Source: Aureliella helgolandensis (lineage in GTDB: Bacteria; Planctomycetota; Planctomycetia; Pirellulales; Pirellulaceae). Taken from it: 64,000 nt of DNA. The notes below the pieces were generated by a model that made no database searches, was not told where the DNA came from, and saw nothing but the letters and a program-made list of their open reading frames with translations. The DNA is taken from assembly GCF_007752135.1 (NCBI RefSeq), contig NZ_CP036298.1:124001-188000 (forward strand), read 5' to 3'. Positions 28,139-36,934 of this stretch are shown here, in pieces; positions within the stretch are counted from its first letter, which is position 1; each line of letters opens with the position of its first letter. Made by a program: the position numbers and the translations under genes.

Positions 28139-29035
28139 ATGGTTGCAGTTGAACAATACCTAAAACCCGAGTTGGCGGCGCAGATTAAGCGCCTCGACCT
28201 GCGCGCGCAAATGGTGGTGCGCGGTTTCATGCAAGGTTTGCACGCCAGCCCGTTTCATGGGTTTAGCGTTGAGTTCAGTGAGCACCGGCGGTACGCGCCC
28301 GGCGATGATCCTAAGGATCTCGATTGGGTTGCCTATGCCAAGACAGGCAAGTACTACATCAAGAAGTTTGAATCGGAAACGAACCTCACGGGGTACTTAG
28401 CGATCGATTTGAGCCAGTCGATGGACTACACCTATCGGCAAAAACTCACCAAGCTCGATTACAGTATTTGCCTGGCAGCCGCGCTGTGCTATCTGATGGT
28501 TCAGCAGCAGGACCCGGTGGGACTCGTGACCTTTGATACCGCGTTGCGGGCCAGTGTCCCGCCGCGCAGTCGCCGCAGTCAGCTGCCAGCGATTCTCAGT
28601 CAATTGACCAAGTTAAAAGTAGCTGGGCAAACCGACTTGGCGGGATCGCTGACTCAGTTGGCCGCCATGCTACGGCATCGCAGCTTGGTAATGCTCTTCT
28701 CCGACCTGCTGTCGGACGAGGATACTATGCTGAAATCGCTGCGGAATTTGCGGCATGCAGGGCACGATATCATCATCTTTCATGTGCTTGATGAGGCCGA
28801 AGTCTCCTTTCCGTTTGAAGGGATGGTGCAGTTGCGCGATCCGGAAACGGGAGCTACCGAGCCGGTGCGGGCCGCTGACGCAGCGGAGGAGTATCGAAAG
28901 GCAATCCAAGCCTTTCGGACTCGCCTGGCCAAGGAGTTTAGTGAGAGCCGGATCGATTACGTACCTCTCGACACGAGCTTGCCGTACGACAAGGCGCTGA
29001 TGGAATATTTGTTGAATCGCCGCAATCGGTTCTAA
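28139..29035 (+). CDS. DUF58 / VWA-domain protein
   Basis: 298 residues. The DUF58 signature is FSEHRRYAPGDDPKDLDWVAYAKTG (key part YAPGDDPKDLDW, 52-63). A VWA-type metal site follows, D90-L-S92-Q-S94. DUF58 proteins are the usual partner of MoxR ATPases. It has no membrane segment. It follows moxR by 15 bases and precedes the BatA-like gene. Role: probably part of a cell-envelope stress or protein-complex maturation system, as inferred for other MoxR-VWA loci. Confidence 0.9.
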   Translation: MVAVEQYLKPELAAQIKRLDLRAQMVVRGFMQGLHASPFHGFSVEFSEHRRYAPGDDPKDLDWVAYAKTGKYYIKKFESETNLTGYLAIDLSQSMDYTYRQKLTKLDYSICLAAALCYLMVQQQDPVGLVTFDTALRASVPPRSRRSQLPAILSQLTKLKVAGQTDLAGSLTQLAAMLRHRSLVMLFSDLLSDEDTMLKSLRNLRHAGHDIIIFHVLDEAEVSFPFEGMVQLRDPETGATEPVRAADAAEEYRKAIQAFRTRLAKEFSESRIDYVPLDTSLPYDKALMEYLLNRRNRF

Positions 29036-29128
29036 CACGCACACTGTTGACCCGAGCGAACGACTGCCCAACTGAATCCATCACTTCCTCTCATTCTCTC
29101 AACTCCATCAGATTGATCTAGTTCCACG

Positions 29129-31519
29129 ATGAGTTTTCTGCATTTGTCACTGCTAGCTGGATTGGCTGCCGTCGCGGTACCGATCATGCTGCATTTTTTC
29201 GGGCAGAAGCAGCCGCAGCTTATCGATTTTCCGGCGTTGCGTTTTGTTCGGGAAACGTCTCGGGAGCAGAGTAGCAGTTGGCGGTTGCGGCACGTGTTGC
29301 TGTTGTTGCTGCGTGTTTTGCTGTTGGCCGCGTTGGCTATTGCCTTGGCCCGGCCACGCGTGCACAGCGCGGTGTTGGGGAGTGTGCTGGGGATCTCTGC
29401 ATTGGGATTGTTAGCGACGCTGGCCTCACTGATTGCTGTGGTGGGCTTGGTCAGTCGACGGCCCATCAGTGTGTGGGGGACGGCAGCAGGGGTAGCGATC
29501 GGCTTGTGGTTGCTGGTTGGAGCGTGGGGTGTGCGCACCTTGGCGACCGGCCCAGCGGTGCCTTCGTCCGATCAATCGGCGCCCGTCGCGGCAGCCCTGA
29601 TCGTCGATAATGGGCCGACCATGGACTATCGCGCCGCTGGCCAAAGCCGACTCGAAGAGGCTCAGGCAATGGGGGAGTGGATACTGGATCAGTTACCTGC
29701 CGATAGTCGCGTGGGAGTCGTGGCCGGTGCGCCCATCGGCTCCTTAGGGCTCGACCCAAGTAGTGCTCAGACGCAATTGGGGCTCATTATTCCACGGGGG
29801 CAGCACGTGGACCTGCTCACGCGCATTCGGACCGCCCTTGACCTCGTGGTGGCCAACGAACTGGAGCGCAAGGAAGTCTATGTGCTGACCGATTTAATGT
29901 CCTCCTCGTGGACCGCCGCTCAGGCCGATCTGCCCGATTTGCTGAAGGAGTATTCTGAAGAAGTGCTGTTGCAAGTGATTGATCTGGGGAAGGTGACGGT
30001 TACCAATTGGCACCTGGGCGACGCAGAGCCCGATTTTAAGACCGTGCCGGTGGGAGGGAACGTGACGATTGACGTCACCGTACGGCGACCGGCTGATTCT
30101 AAGGACGAGACGGCAACGGTCGAGCTCCTCCGACAGGCCATCGATCCTCGTCTGCCAGTCATTCGGGATGGAGAGCAGGTAACGGCAACTGCGGAGGTGG
30201 TGGATCGCCGCGTCGTGGATTTTGGCGGGAGTGATACCGTGGATGTTCAGCTCATTGCGCGAGATTTGCCGGAAGGGACGAACAACTTGACGATTCGCCT
30301 GGATAAATCCGATCCACTATCCATCGACAACTCACGTTTTCTGTCCATTCCCGCGTATGCTCAGCGTCCCTCGCTAGTGGTGGCTACCGATCCCGGTATC
30401 GCCTTTATTTTGCAAGCCATTATCGATCCCAGTCGGGGTGGTGCTAGCGGCGGTTCGGTGAGCTTGGCGGAACAAACGCAGTACGTGCAACTGGCCGATG
30501 TAGGGCTCGATAAATTTGCCCTGGTGTGCTTGTACGATCCCCCTGCTCTGTCCCCTCGAGCGGTGCAGAAGTTGGAAGAGCACGTGCGCGGGGGGGGAGG
30601 TTTGATGCTGATCCTTGGTCCGCAGCTTGAGTCGGTTGCGGGGCTGGCCACCAATCCACTGCGCAAGCTGTTGCCAGGTGTCTTGACGGGACCGGCCCTT
30701 CGAAACGAGACCGAACGCAAGGCCTTCCTCGAACCGGTTGCAATCTCGCATCCGGTCTTTGGCGAGTTGGGCGAGTCGCCCAATGATATCTTATGGAACC
30801 TGTTCCCGATCTATCGCAATTGGACCTTCGAGTCGCTCGACGATGGGGTGCAGTTGCTAATGGAGGTGAGCGATGGACAGGGGCCCGCGCTGACGAGTCA
30901 CAGTTTGGGACGTGGCCAGATCCTGACCCTTACGACGCCCTTGCCTGAGCCGGAGGTGCGTGGGCGACCGCTCTGGAATCTACTCTGGGCCAACGATGAT
31001 CCCGTGCCCGCCTTTGGTTTGCTGCTGGGAGCCTTTCGTACGCTGAGCGGAACCAGCCAAACCGGGTTTGATTATCAAGTTGGCCAGGCGGTGCAGTTGG
31101 AGAATGATCCGAGTCACTGGCCGGCCCAGTACACTTTGTATGCGCCGGGAAGGGATGTTGAGCAGCGAGTTCGAGCGGACCAAGGGCGGCTGGAGCTGGG
31201 GAGCTTCGATCAAATGGGGATCTACGCACTGCGTGGGCAACGCACGGAACCGATTGTCCGCGGTTTTAGCATCAATGTTCCCGCCGAAGATACTCAGTTG
31301 GAAAGGCTCTCGCCGCAACAACTCGACGAATTGTTGGGCGCGGGGAATTATCGCTTGGCTCGAAACCGCGACGAAGTGGAAAGCAGCGTGGGGCAGGCCC
31401 GCTTTGGCCGCGAGCTCTATCCCTTGTTGATGGCCTTGGTGGCGACCTTATTTCTCGCCGAACAAGCCATGTCCAATCGCTTCTACAAGCTCAAGTTTAC
31501 GAGAGCGAGGAGCGTTTAG
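29129..31519 (+). CDS. BatA-like membrane protein with degenerate VWA domain
   Basis: 796 residues. The N-terminus MSFLHLSLLAGLAAVAVPIM plus HFFGQKQPQLIDFPALRFV is the BatA/aerotolerance signature. Two further membrane segments lie near residues 50-140. A VWA-like domain has D160-N-G162-P-T164 in place of DxSxS, so metal binding may be altered. A glutamine-amidotransferase-like stretch follows around LEEHVRGGGGLMLILGPQL, and a membrane segment lies close to the C-terminus (LYPLLMALVATLFLAEQ). Its neighbours make it a candidate substrate of MoxR. It spans the inner membrane with most mass on the periplasmic side. Confidence 0.85.
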   Translation: MSFLHLSLLAGLAAVAVPIMLHFFGQKQPQLIDFPALRFVRETSREQSSSWRLRHVLLLLLRVLLLAALAIALARPRVHSAVLGSVLGISALGLLATLASLIAVVGLVSRRPISVWGTAAGVAIGLWLLVGAWGVRTLATGPAVPSSDQSAPVAAALIVDNGPTMDYRAAGQSRLEEAQAMGEWILDQLPADSRVGVVAGAPIGSLGLDPSSAQTQLGLIIPRGQHVDLLTRIRTALDLVVANELERKEVYVLTDLMSSSWTAAQADLPDLLKEYSEEVLLQVIDLGKVTVTNWHLGDAEPDFKTVPVGGNVTIDVTVRRPADSKDETATVELLRQAIDPRLPVIRDGEQVTATAEVVDRRVVDFGGSDTVDVQLIARDLPEGTNNLTIRLDKSDPLSIDNSRFLSIPAYAQRPSLVVATDPGIAFILQAIIDPSRGGASGGSVSLAEQTQYVQLADVGLDKFALVCLYDPPALSPRAVQKLEEHVRGGGGLMLILGPQLESVAGLATNPLRKLLPGVLTGPALRNETERKAFLEPVAISHPVFGELGESPNDILWNLFPIYRNWTFESLDDGVQLLMEVSDGQGPALTSHSLGRGQILTLTTPLPEPEVRGRPLWNLLWANDDPVPAFGLLLGAFRTLSGTSQTGFDYQVGQAVQLENDPSHWPAQYTLYAPGRDVEQRVRADQGRLELGSFDQMGIYALRGQRTEPIVRGFSINVPAEDTQLERLSPQQLDELLGAGNYRLARNRDEVESSVGQARFGRELYPLLMALVATLFLAEQAMSNRFYKLKFTRARSV

Positions 31520-31524
31520 GGAGC

Positions 31525-33828
31525 ATGATAAATCCATTTTTCTCGCAACGGTTGCTGAGTCAGATCAGTGTGGAACCGCTGTTTGGTTGGCTGGCTTGGC
31601 TGCCGCTGGCTCTCGTGATGTTGGCCAGTCTGTGGTTGACACTCACGTCTACCGGAGTCTCGCGATCGGGGCGTTGGGTCCTTGTCCTACTGCGCTCGGC
31701 CGCCATGTGCGTACTGTTGCTAGGGTGGCTGCGCCCGGGAGTGATTACCACCACCGAACGCGAAAGCGCTGGAGCCATTGCAGTGCTGATGGATCGCTCC
31801 GAAAGTATGGTGCTGCCGGGCGGAGCGAGTGGTAATAGCCGCTGGCAGGAGCAGCAAGGGGTGTGGGACGCCATCGTTGCGGCCACCTCATTGAAAATTG
31901 GCGAATCACAACTCGTTCCCTATTTCTACGATCAGGAGTTGTCGCGGGCGAGCACGGAGGATCTACCCGCGCTGTCGGCCACGTATGGGAAATTGCCGAG
32001 AGGGAAACTGACCGACCTCGGCCAGGCGCTTTCCGAATTGGGGCGGCAACAAGTAGAGCCGCCTCTGCGAGCAGTGATCCTCATGGGGGATGCTACGCAG
32101 ACGCAGCTGCCTCCCCGCGTCGATGCCACAGTCGTGGCGCGCCAGATGGCGCAGCTAGACCAGCCCATCCTGGTGGTCGGATTGGGGGTGCGCGGCGAGA
32201 AAAGCCAGCTCCGAGATGTGGCGATTGAAGGATTACCGGAAAGTTTCTCCGCCTTTGTGAAAAAGGAATTGAATGTCCCCCTAGTGATCCGCGCACTCGG
32301 AATGCAGAACCAACCGATCAACCTGCAGCTGAAGCTACGCTCGAGCGGCAAGCCGGATCAGATTCTTGCCTCGCGAACAGTGTTGGCCACGGGGCCTGCC
32401 GAACAGCTGCCGCTAGAGTTCAAGATTGTAGTGCCGGATGCTGGGGAGTATTTGCTGGAAGCTACCGCCACGGTGGATACGCAAGAGCAAGTCGAATCGA
32501 ATAACAAGGCGATCAGCTTCGTCAGTGTGCGTGAGGGAGGGGTGAATATCCTCTATCTCGAGGGGCAATTGCGAGCAGAGCAAGCGTTCCTCAAACGCTC
32601 CTTAGACGAGTCGTTGGATTTTCAGATTAGTCCCTATTACTTGCCGGAGAAGGATCGTCAGAAGTGGCCCGTTGATTTGAGTCGGACGATTGATTTCGAT
32701 CGATTCGACGCGATTATTATCGGCGATTTGGATGCCGGCGCGCTATCACCTCAGACGCAACAACGCCTTCGTCGCCGAGTGGAGATGGGAGCCGGTTTGC
32801 TGTTGTTAGGTGGTTACCATACCTATTCCCTAGGGGGCTATGCACGCAGCGAATTGGCGTCGCTGTTTCCCGTTGAGCTCAACTTGCGCTCCCAGGCTTG
32901 GGGTGCTCCCGTGGACGAGACGCAGCATATTTTGGGAGACGTAAAGCTCAGACCGACTCGGCCGAATCCCATCACCAGTTTGGCTGGCGATCCTCTCGAC
33001 AACGCGCGGCAATGGGAGTCCCTAAAGCCGTTGCAGGGGATGAACCGACTGGGTCGAGTGGTGGCCAAACCGGGCGTTCAAGTGTTGTTGGAGGATGCCG
33101 AGGGGGAGCCCGCACTGGTGACCGGAGAGGCAGGGCGAGGCCGAGTGCTAGCGTTCGCCGGTGATACGACTTGGCGCTGGTGGCTCGGAGGGCAGAAGAA
33201 GGTGCATCAGCAGTTCTGGCGGCAAGCCATGTTGTGGTTGATCCGACGTGATACGCTCAACGAAGGTTTTCGGCTCGACCTGCAGCGCCGGCGTCTAGCC
33301 CTGGGGGACACTCCTCCGTTGAGCGTCGAGTGGTTTGGTGGGAGCGAGAACAAAGCGATGCCAAGTGAAGTGAAAATTGAACTGTCTTGTGAGGGACGGT
33401 GGCTGCAGAACTTGGTGTCAACCAAGCAATCCGAGTCAATGCTACAAGCCACGCTGGCGGGGTTGGAGGCACCGGGGCTGTACCGGGCCGCGCTTACCGC
33501 CACGGGCGCGGATGGGACACCCTACGAAGCCGACATCGCCTTTGTGGTGCGGGATGAATCGGTCGAACTGGAGAATCCTTCCGCCGACTGGCAGATGATG
33601 GCCAATATCGTCTCTGCCAATGCGGCCGCGGAAGGGCAGTTAGTGCTGCCAGAGGAGATCGGCCAAGCCCTGGGGTGGCTGCGTGAGCGACAGGATGCCA
33701 CCAAGGTAACGACCATTGAAAAACGTCGATTGGGCGATGCAGCTTGGGATGCTTGGCTGTATTTGGTGTTGTTCTGCGCTTTGATGAGTGTCGAGTGGGG
33801 GCTCCGCAAGGCATGGCAGCTCCCTTAG
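31525..33828 (+). CDS. VWA / glutamine-amidotransferase-like membrane protein
   Basis: 767 residues. Two N-terminal membrane segments (about 15-35 and 45-70) are followed by a VWA domain with an intact metal motif D90-R-S92-E-S94. A class-I-glutamine-amidotransferase-like domain (GLLLLGGYHTYSLGGYARSE) lies around residues 425-440. A C-terminal membrane segment (DAWLYLVLFCALMSVEWGLRK) closes it. It starts five bases after the previous gene, so they are translated together. Planctomycete loci with MoxR, DUF58 and BatA commonly end with such a protein. The amidotransferase domain lacks a clear catalytic Cys in view, so it is probably structural. Confidence 0.85.
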   Translation: MINPFFSQRLLSQISVEPLFGWLAWLPLALVMLASLWLTLTSTGVSRSGRWVLVLLRSAAMCVLLLGWLRPGVITTTERESAGAIAVLMDRSESMVLPGGASGNSRWQEQQGVWDAIVAATSLKIGESQLVPYFYDQELSRASTEDLPALSATYGKLPRGKLTDLGQALSELGRQQVEPPLRAVILMGDATQTQLPPRVDATVVARQMAQLDQPILVVGLGVRGEKSQLRDVAIEGLPESFSAFVKKELNVPLVIRALGMQNQPINLQLKLRSSGKPDQILASRTVLATGPAEQLPLEFKIVVPDAGEYLLEATATVDTQEQVESNNKAISFVSVREGGVNILYLEGQLRAEQAFLKRSLDESLDFQISPYYLPEKDRQKWPVDLSRTIDFDRFDAIIIGDLDAGALSPQTQQRLRRRVEMGAGLLLLGGYHTYSLGGYARSELASLFPVELNLRSQAWGAPVDETQHILGDVKLRPTRPNPITSLAGDPLDNARQWESLKPLQGMNRLGRVVAKPGVQVLLEDAEGEPALVTGEAGRGRVLAFAGDTTWRWWLGGQKKVHQQFWRQAMLWLIRRDTLNEGFRLDLQRRRLALGDTPPLSVEWFGGSENKAMPSEVKIELSCEGRWLQNLVSTKQSESMLQATLAGLEAPGLYRAALTATGADGTPYEADIAFVVRDESVELENPSADWQMMANIVSANAAAEGQLVLPEEIGQALGWLRERQDATKVTTIEKRRLGDAAWDAWLYLVLFCALMSVEWGLRKAWQLP

Positions 33829-33856
33829 ACCTTTAGTCAGTTTCAGCCCTTTCTGG

Positions 33857-33862
33857 TATGAT
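33857..33862 (+). promoter_or_regulatory. Extended -10 promoter candidate of fabH
   Basis: TGGTATGAT contains an extended -10 (TATGAT, 33857-33862, with an upstream TGG). The -35 region (TAGTCA, 33834-33839) is weak. It would give a transcript starting near 33870, before either of the two candidate fabH start codons at 33896 and 34004. Confidence 0.4.
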
Positions 33863-33895
33863 AAGCAGCTTGCATTTTCGGACTCGGTTTTACGC

Positions 33896-34990
33896 ATGAT
33901 GGTAGCGGCGGATTCAGCATTGTCTTCAGAAACACAGCCTTCAGAATCAAACAAATCAGCCAGGGTCTCTGGTGAGCAGCTTTCCAGCTCTGGGCGAAGT
34001 CGCATGGGGAGTTTGAGGGGCATTGAGATCGCTTCTACGGGAAGCTATGTGCCCGAAACGGTGGTGGCCAATGAGGATTTGGCCGCGCTGGGGTGTGACA
34101 GTAACTGGATTGTGCAGCGCACCGGGATTTTGGAGCGACGGCGGGCGGCCCCCGAGCAGGCGACCAGCGATTTGGCGCTGGCCGCAGCTCGAAAATGTCT
34201 CGAACGCGCGAATTTGGCTCCCTCGGAAGTCGATTTGATCTTGGTTGCTACCATTACACCCGATCAAGCATCGCCCTCCACGGCCTGCCACCTGCAGCGA
34301 CAGCTCGGTTGCATCGCTCCTGCTATGGATCTGAACGCCGCCTGCGCCGGGTTCATGTACGGACTCGTGACGGGCTCGCAGTTCGTTGCAACGGGAGCCG
34401 CGCGGAATGTGCTCGTGGTGGGAGCCGAAGTGATGAGCCGCACCATCAATCCGCAGGATGTAAAGACCTACCCCTTGTTTGGTGATGGCGCCGGAGCAGT
34501 CCTGCTTCGCCCGACACAGGACTCGTCGAAAGGTCTGCTGAGCTACACGTTGGGAGCGGAGGGATGCGGTGGGCAAATGCTCTGCATTCCGAGCGGTGGC
34601 AGTCGTCTGCCGTTGACGGCACAGTCCATTGCGGAAGGGGCTCACTTCCTGCACATGGAGGGCCGAGCGGTCTTTAAGTGGGCCGTGCGAGTGGTAGCAG
34701 ACAGTACGCGAGACTGCTTGGCGCACAGCCAAGTCGCTGTCAAAGACCTCGACATGATGATTTTGCATCAAGCGAATACCCGGATCATCGATGCGGCGGT
34801 CTCCGACTTCAATATCGACCCCGACAAGGTTTATGTTAATCTCGATCGATTCGGGAATACGAGTGCGGCCAGCATCCCACTAGCGCTGGATGAAGTCATG
34901 TCGGCGGGACGCATTGGCCCCGGTAGCAAACTGCTCCTTTGTGGTTTCGGTTCTGGACTGGCTTGGGGCACGGCGGTCATGCAATTGTGA
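33896..34990 (+). CDS. fabH: 3-oxoacyl-[acyl-carrier-protein] synthase III
   Basis: 364 residues from the ATG at 33896. The catalytic triad is present: Cys in DLNAACAGFMYGL, His in ILHQANTRIID and Asn in RFGNTSAASIPLA. The enzyme condenses acetyl-CoA (or a branched starter) with malonyl-ACP to start fatty acid synthesis. The first 36 residues are Ser-rich and not FabH-like; the family body starts at MGSLRGIEIASTGSYVPE, so the ATG at 34004 (328 residues) is an equally good start. The frame is open to 33788, overlapping the previous gene. No fatty-acid gene cluster surrounds it. Cytoplasmic. Confidence 0.92.
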   Translation: MMVAADSALSSETQPSESNKSARVSGEQLSSSGRSRMGSLRGIEIASTGSYVPETVVANEDLAALGCDSNWIVQRTGILERRRAAPEQATSDLALAAARKCLERANLAPSEVDLILVATITPDQASPSTACHLQRQLGCIAPAMDLNAACAGFMYGLVTGSQFVATGAARNVLVVGAEVMSRTINPQDVKTYPLFGDGAGAVLLRPTQDSSKGLLSYTLGAEGCGGQMLCIPSGGSRLPLTAQSIAEGAHFLHMEGRAVFKWAVRVVADSTRDCLAHSQVAVKDLDMMILHQANTRIIDAAVSDFNIDPDKVYVNLDRFGNTSAASIPLALDEVMSAGRIGPGSKLLLCGFGSGLAWGTAVMQL

Positions 34991-35092
34991 ATCGATCCCT
35001 GCTTTGGGGGAATGGGCGTGTCCCTCCTGGCTTGCTAGCCTGGATGTCTCTTGCTGAACTTAACTTTCGAGAATGATTAAAAGAGAATTGCC

Positions 35093-35941
35093 GTGAGTGA
35101 CGAAACGCAGTGGGTGATCAATACAACCGATGCGACCTTTGAGCAGGATGTGCTACTGGCGTCGCAGCAGGGGTTAGTGGTCGTTGATTTTTGGGCCGAG
35201 TGGTGCGCCCCGTGTCGTACCTTGGGGCCGATTCTGGAAGGGCTAGCAGAGGATTACCAGGGCGGCTTCTTGCTCGTCAAGGCAGACACGGAGACCAACC
35301 AGGCGGCGGCGGGCGAGTTTTCGGTTTCGGGCATTCCCGCCGTGTTTGCAGTTCTCGATGGTGAGGTTGTCGACTCCTTTCAAGGGGCTATGCCAGAGCC
35401 TCAGGTTCGGCAGTGGATTAACTCCCTGTTGCGTCAGCGGGAGCTGAAGGCGGCCAAGGAAATGTTGGAGACCTCCCCAGACGAGGCTGAGGTTATCCTC
35501 CGCAGCCAGTGGCTAGAGACCCCCGATGATGCGGCCGTGGCGGCGCCGTTGGCCGAGCTGCTGTTGAGCCAGGGGCGTACCGATGAATGTGTTGAGATCA
35601 TCGAGCAGCTGGAGCAACGCGGGTTCTTGGAGCCCGAAATGGAACGCGTGAAAGCAGCTGTCGAGTTGGGATCGAAGGCGGATGTCGATGTCGAGGCAGC
35701 CAGAGCTGCAGCGGCGGCAGCCCCCAACGATTTCGAGCTTCAATTCACGCTGGCCGAAGCCCTTGCCGGAAGTGAGCAGTATGAGGCCTCTTTCGAGATT
35801 TGCTTAGATCTCGTCAGTCGCGATCGGCACAAAACGGGCGAGAAGGCGCGTGCGCTAATGGTCGATGTCTTCCGTGTCCTGCCGGAGGGATCCGAATTGA
35901 CAAGCGACTACCGCCGCAAGTTGTCGATGCTGTTGTACTGA
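35093..35941 (+). CDS. Thioredoxin-TPR co-chaperone (CnoX/YbbN-like)
   Basis: 282 residues. The N-terminal thioredoxin domain has an intact W37-C38-A-P-C41 redox motif and the cis-proline GIPAVF; residues about 120-280 are TPR-like helices. This layout matches CnoX (YbbN), which protects proteins during oxidative stress and hands them to chaperones. Here, unlike E. coli CnoX, both cysteines are present, so disulfide reductase activity is likely. The GTG start follows an AAGAGA. The next gene begins directly after its stop, which suggests co-transcription. Cytoplasmic. Confidence 0.9.
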   Translation: MSDETQWVINTTDATFEQDVLLASQQGLVVVDFWAEWCAPCRTLGPILEGLAEDYQGGFLLVKADTETNQAAAGEFSVSGIPAVFAVLDGEVVDSFQGAMPEPQVRQWINSLLRQRELKAAKEMLETSPDEAEVILRSQWLETPDDAAVAAPLAELLLSQGRTDECVEIIEQLEQRGFLEPEMERVKAAVELGSKADVDVEAARAAAAAAPNDFELQFTLAEALAGSEQYEASFEICLDLVSRDRHKTGEKARALMVDVFRVLPEGSELTSDYRRKLSMLLY

Positions 35942-36850
35942 TTGCCATCTGTGAGAACTCAAGACCTATTGGGAGTGTTTGGGCTGCCCTTGCTGTCAGC
36001 GATGTTGTTCGCGGTTGCAGCCATTGGATTGAAACTCACTTCCAAATATTGCATTGATATTTGGCGGACCTGTTTTGTTTCGAACATCACTACGGCGATA
36101 CTCTTTCAACCGTTGTGGTGGCTGTCAAGCGATTGGCCCGTGTGGCATTTGTGGTGGCAGCCAGCAATTGTCGCAGGTGTCTACATTCTTGGGCAAGTGT
36201 TGACGCTGGTGTCGTTAACGCGCGGCGAGATCTCGGTCTCCGCTCCCGTGCTGGGATTGAAGATCATCTTTGTGCCGATCTTCTTGTGGACGTTGAGCGT
36301 GAGTACGCTGCCGGCCACTATTTGGGCTGCCTGCTCTCTCGCAACCTTGGCCGTGGTCCTATTGAACTACACGACGGAGAGTGGGAATCGCAAGAACATT
36401 GCATTCTCGGCTACAACTGCTGCGTTGGGTGCAGCCAGCTTTGCACTGTTCGACGTGTGCGTGCAGAGTTGGAGTCCCCATTGGGCCGGTGGTGGATTCC
36501 TGCCCGCCATATTCGTGTTTGCTACGTTATTCACACTAGCCCTAATTCCCATGTTCGATGCTAGGCTGCGCGAGATTCCGGCTGCGGCCTGGCCGCCACT
36601 GTGGGTCGGCTCGATCTTCATCGCTATTCAGGCTTTGGCGATTGTCGTCAGCGTCGCCTTCTGGCAGCAAGCCGCTTCCACGAATGTCGTGTACAGTACT
36701 CGAGGATTGTGGAGTCTCGGCTTAATCGCCTTGGTCGGCCAGCGGTTTGGAATCCCTGACAAGGGGCTCAGCCGACGGGTGTTTGCGGTCCGGTTGAGTG
36801 GTGCACTGCTGCTGATGGTTGCCATTGGGATGCTCGTCAGTGATGGCTAG
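35942..36850 (+). CDS. EamA/DMT-family membrane transporter
   Basis: 302 residues with about 10 hydrophobic segments, two halves of the EamA (drug/metabolite transporter) type. No substrate is indicated. The TTG start (35942) abuts the stop of the preceding gene; a GTG at 35951 is an alternative. No Shine-Dalgarno is obvious, so translation may be coupled. The copy-2 miniature element begins 24 bases after its stop. Confidence 0.8.
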   Translation: MPSVRTQDLLGVFGLPLLSAMLFAVAAIGLKLTSKYCIDIWRTCFVSNITTAILFQPLWWLSSDWPVWHLWWQPAIVAGVYILGQVLTLVSLTRGEISVSAPVLGLKIIFVPIFLWTLSVSTLPATIWAACSLATLAVVLLNYTTESGNRKNIAFSATTAALGAASFALFDVCVQSWSPHWAGGGFLPAIFVFATLFTLALIPMFDARLREIPAAAWPPLWVGSIFIAIQALAIVVSVAFWQQAASTNVVYSTRGLWSLGLIALVGQRFGIPDKGLSRRVFAVRLSGALLLMVAIGMLVSDG

Positions 36851-36934
36851 GCGCTGGCCAGCTCCCACAAGCTACTGCGTTGTCAACACTAAGAATTAGG
36901 GTTTAGCGAGCGTTCGGAAAAAGGTGTCCGACAC

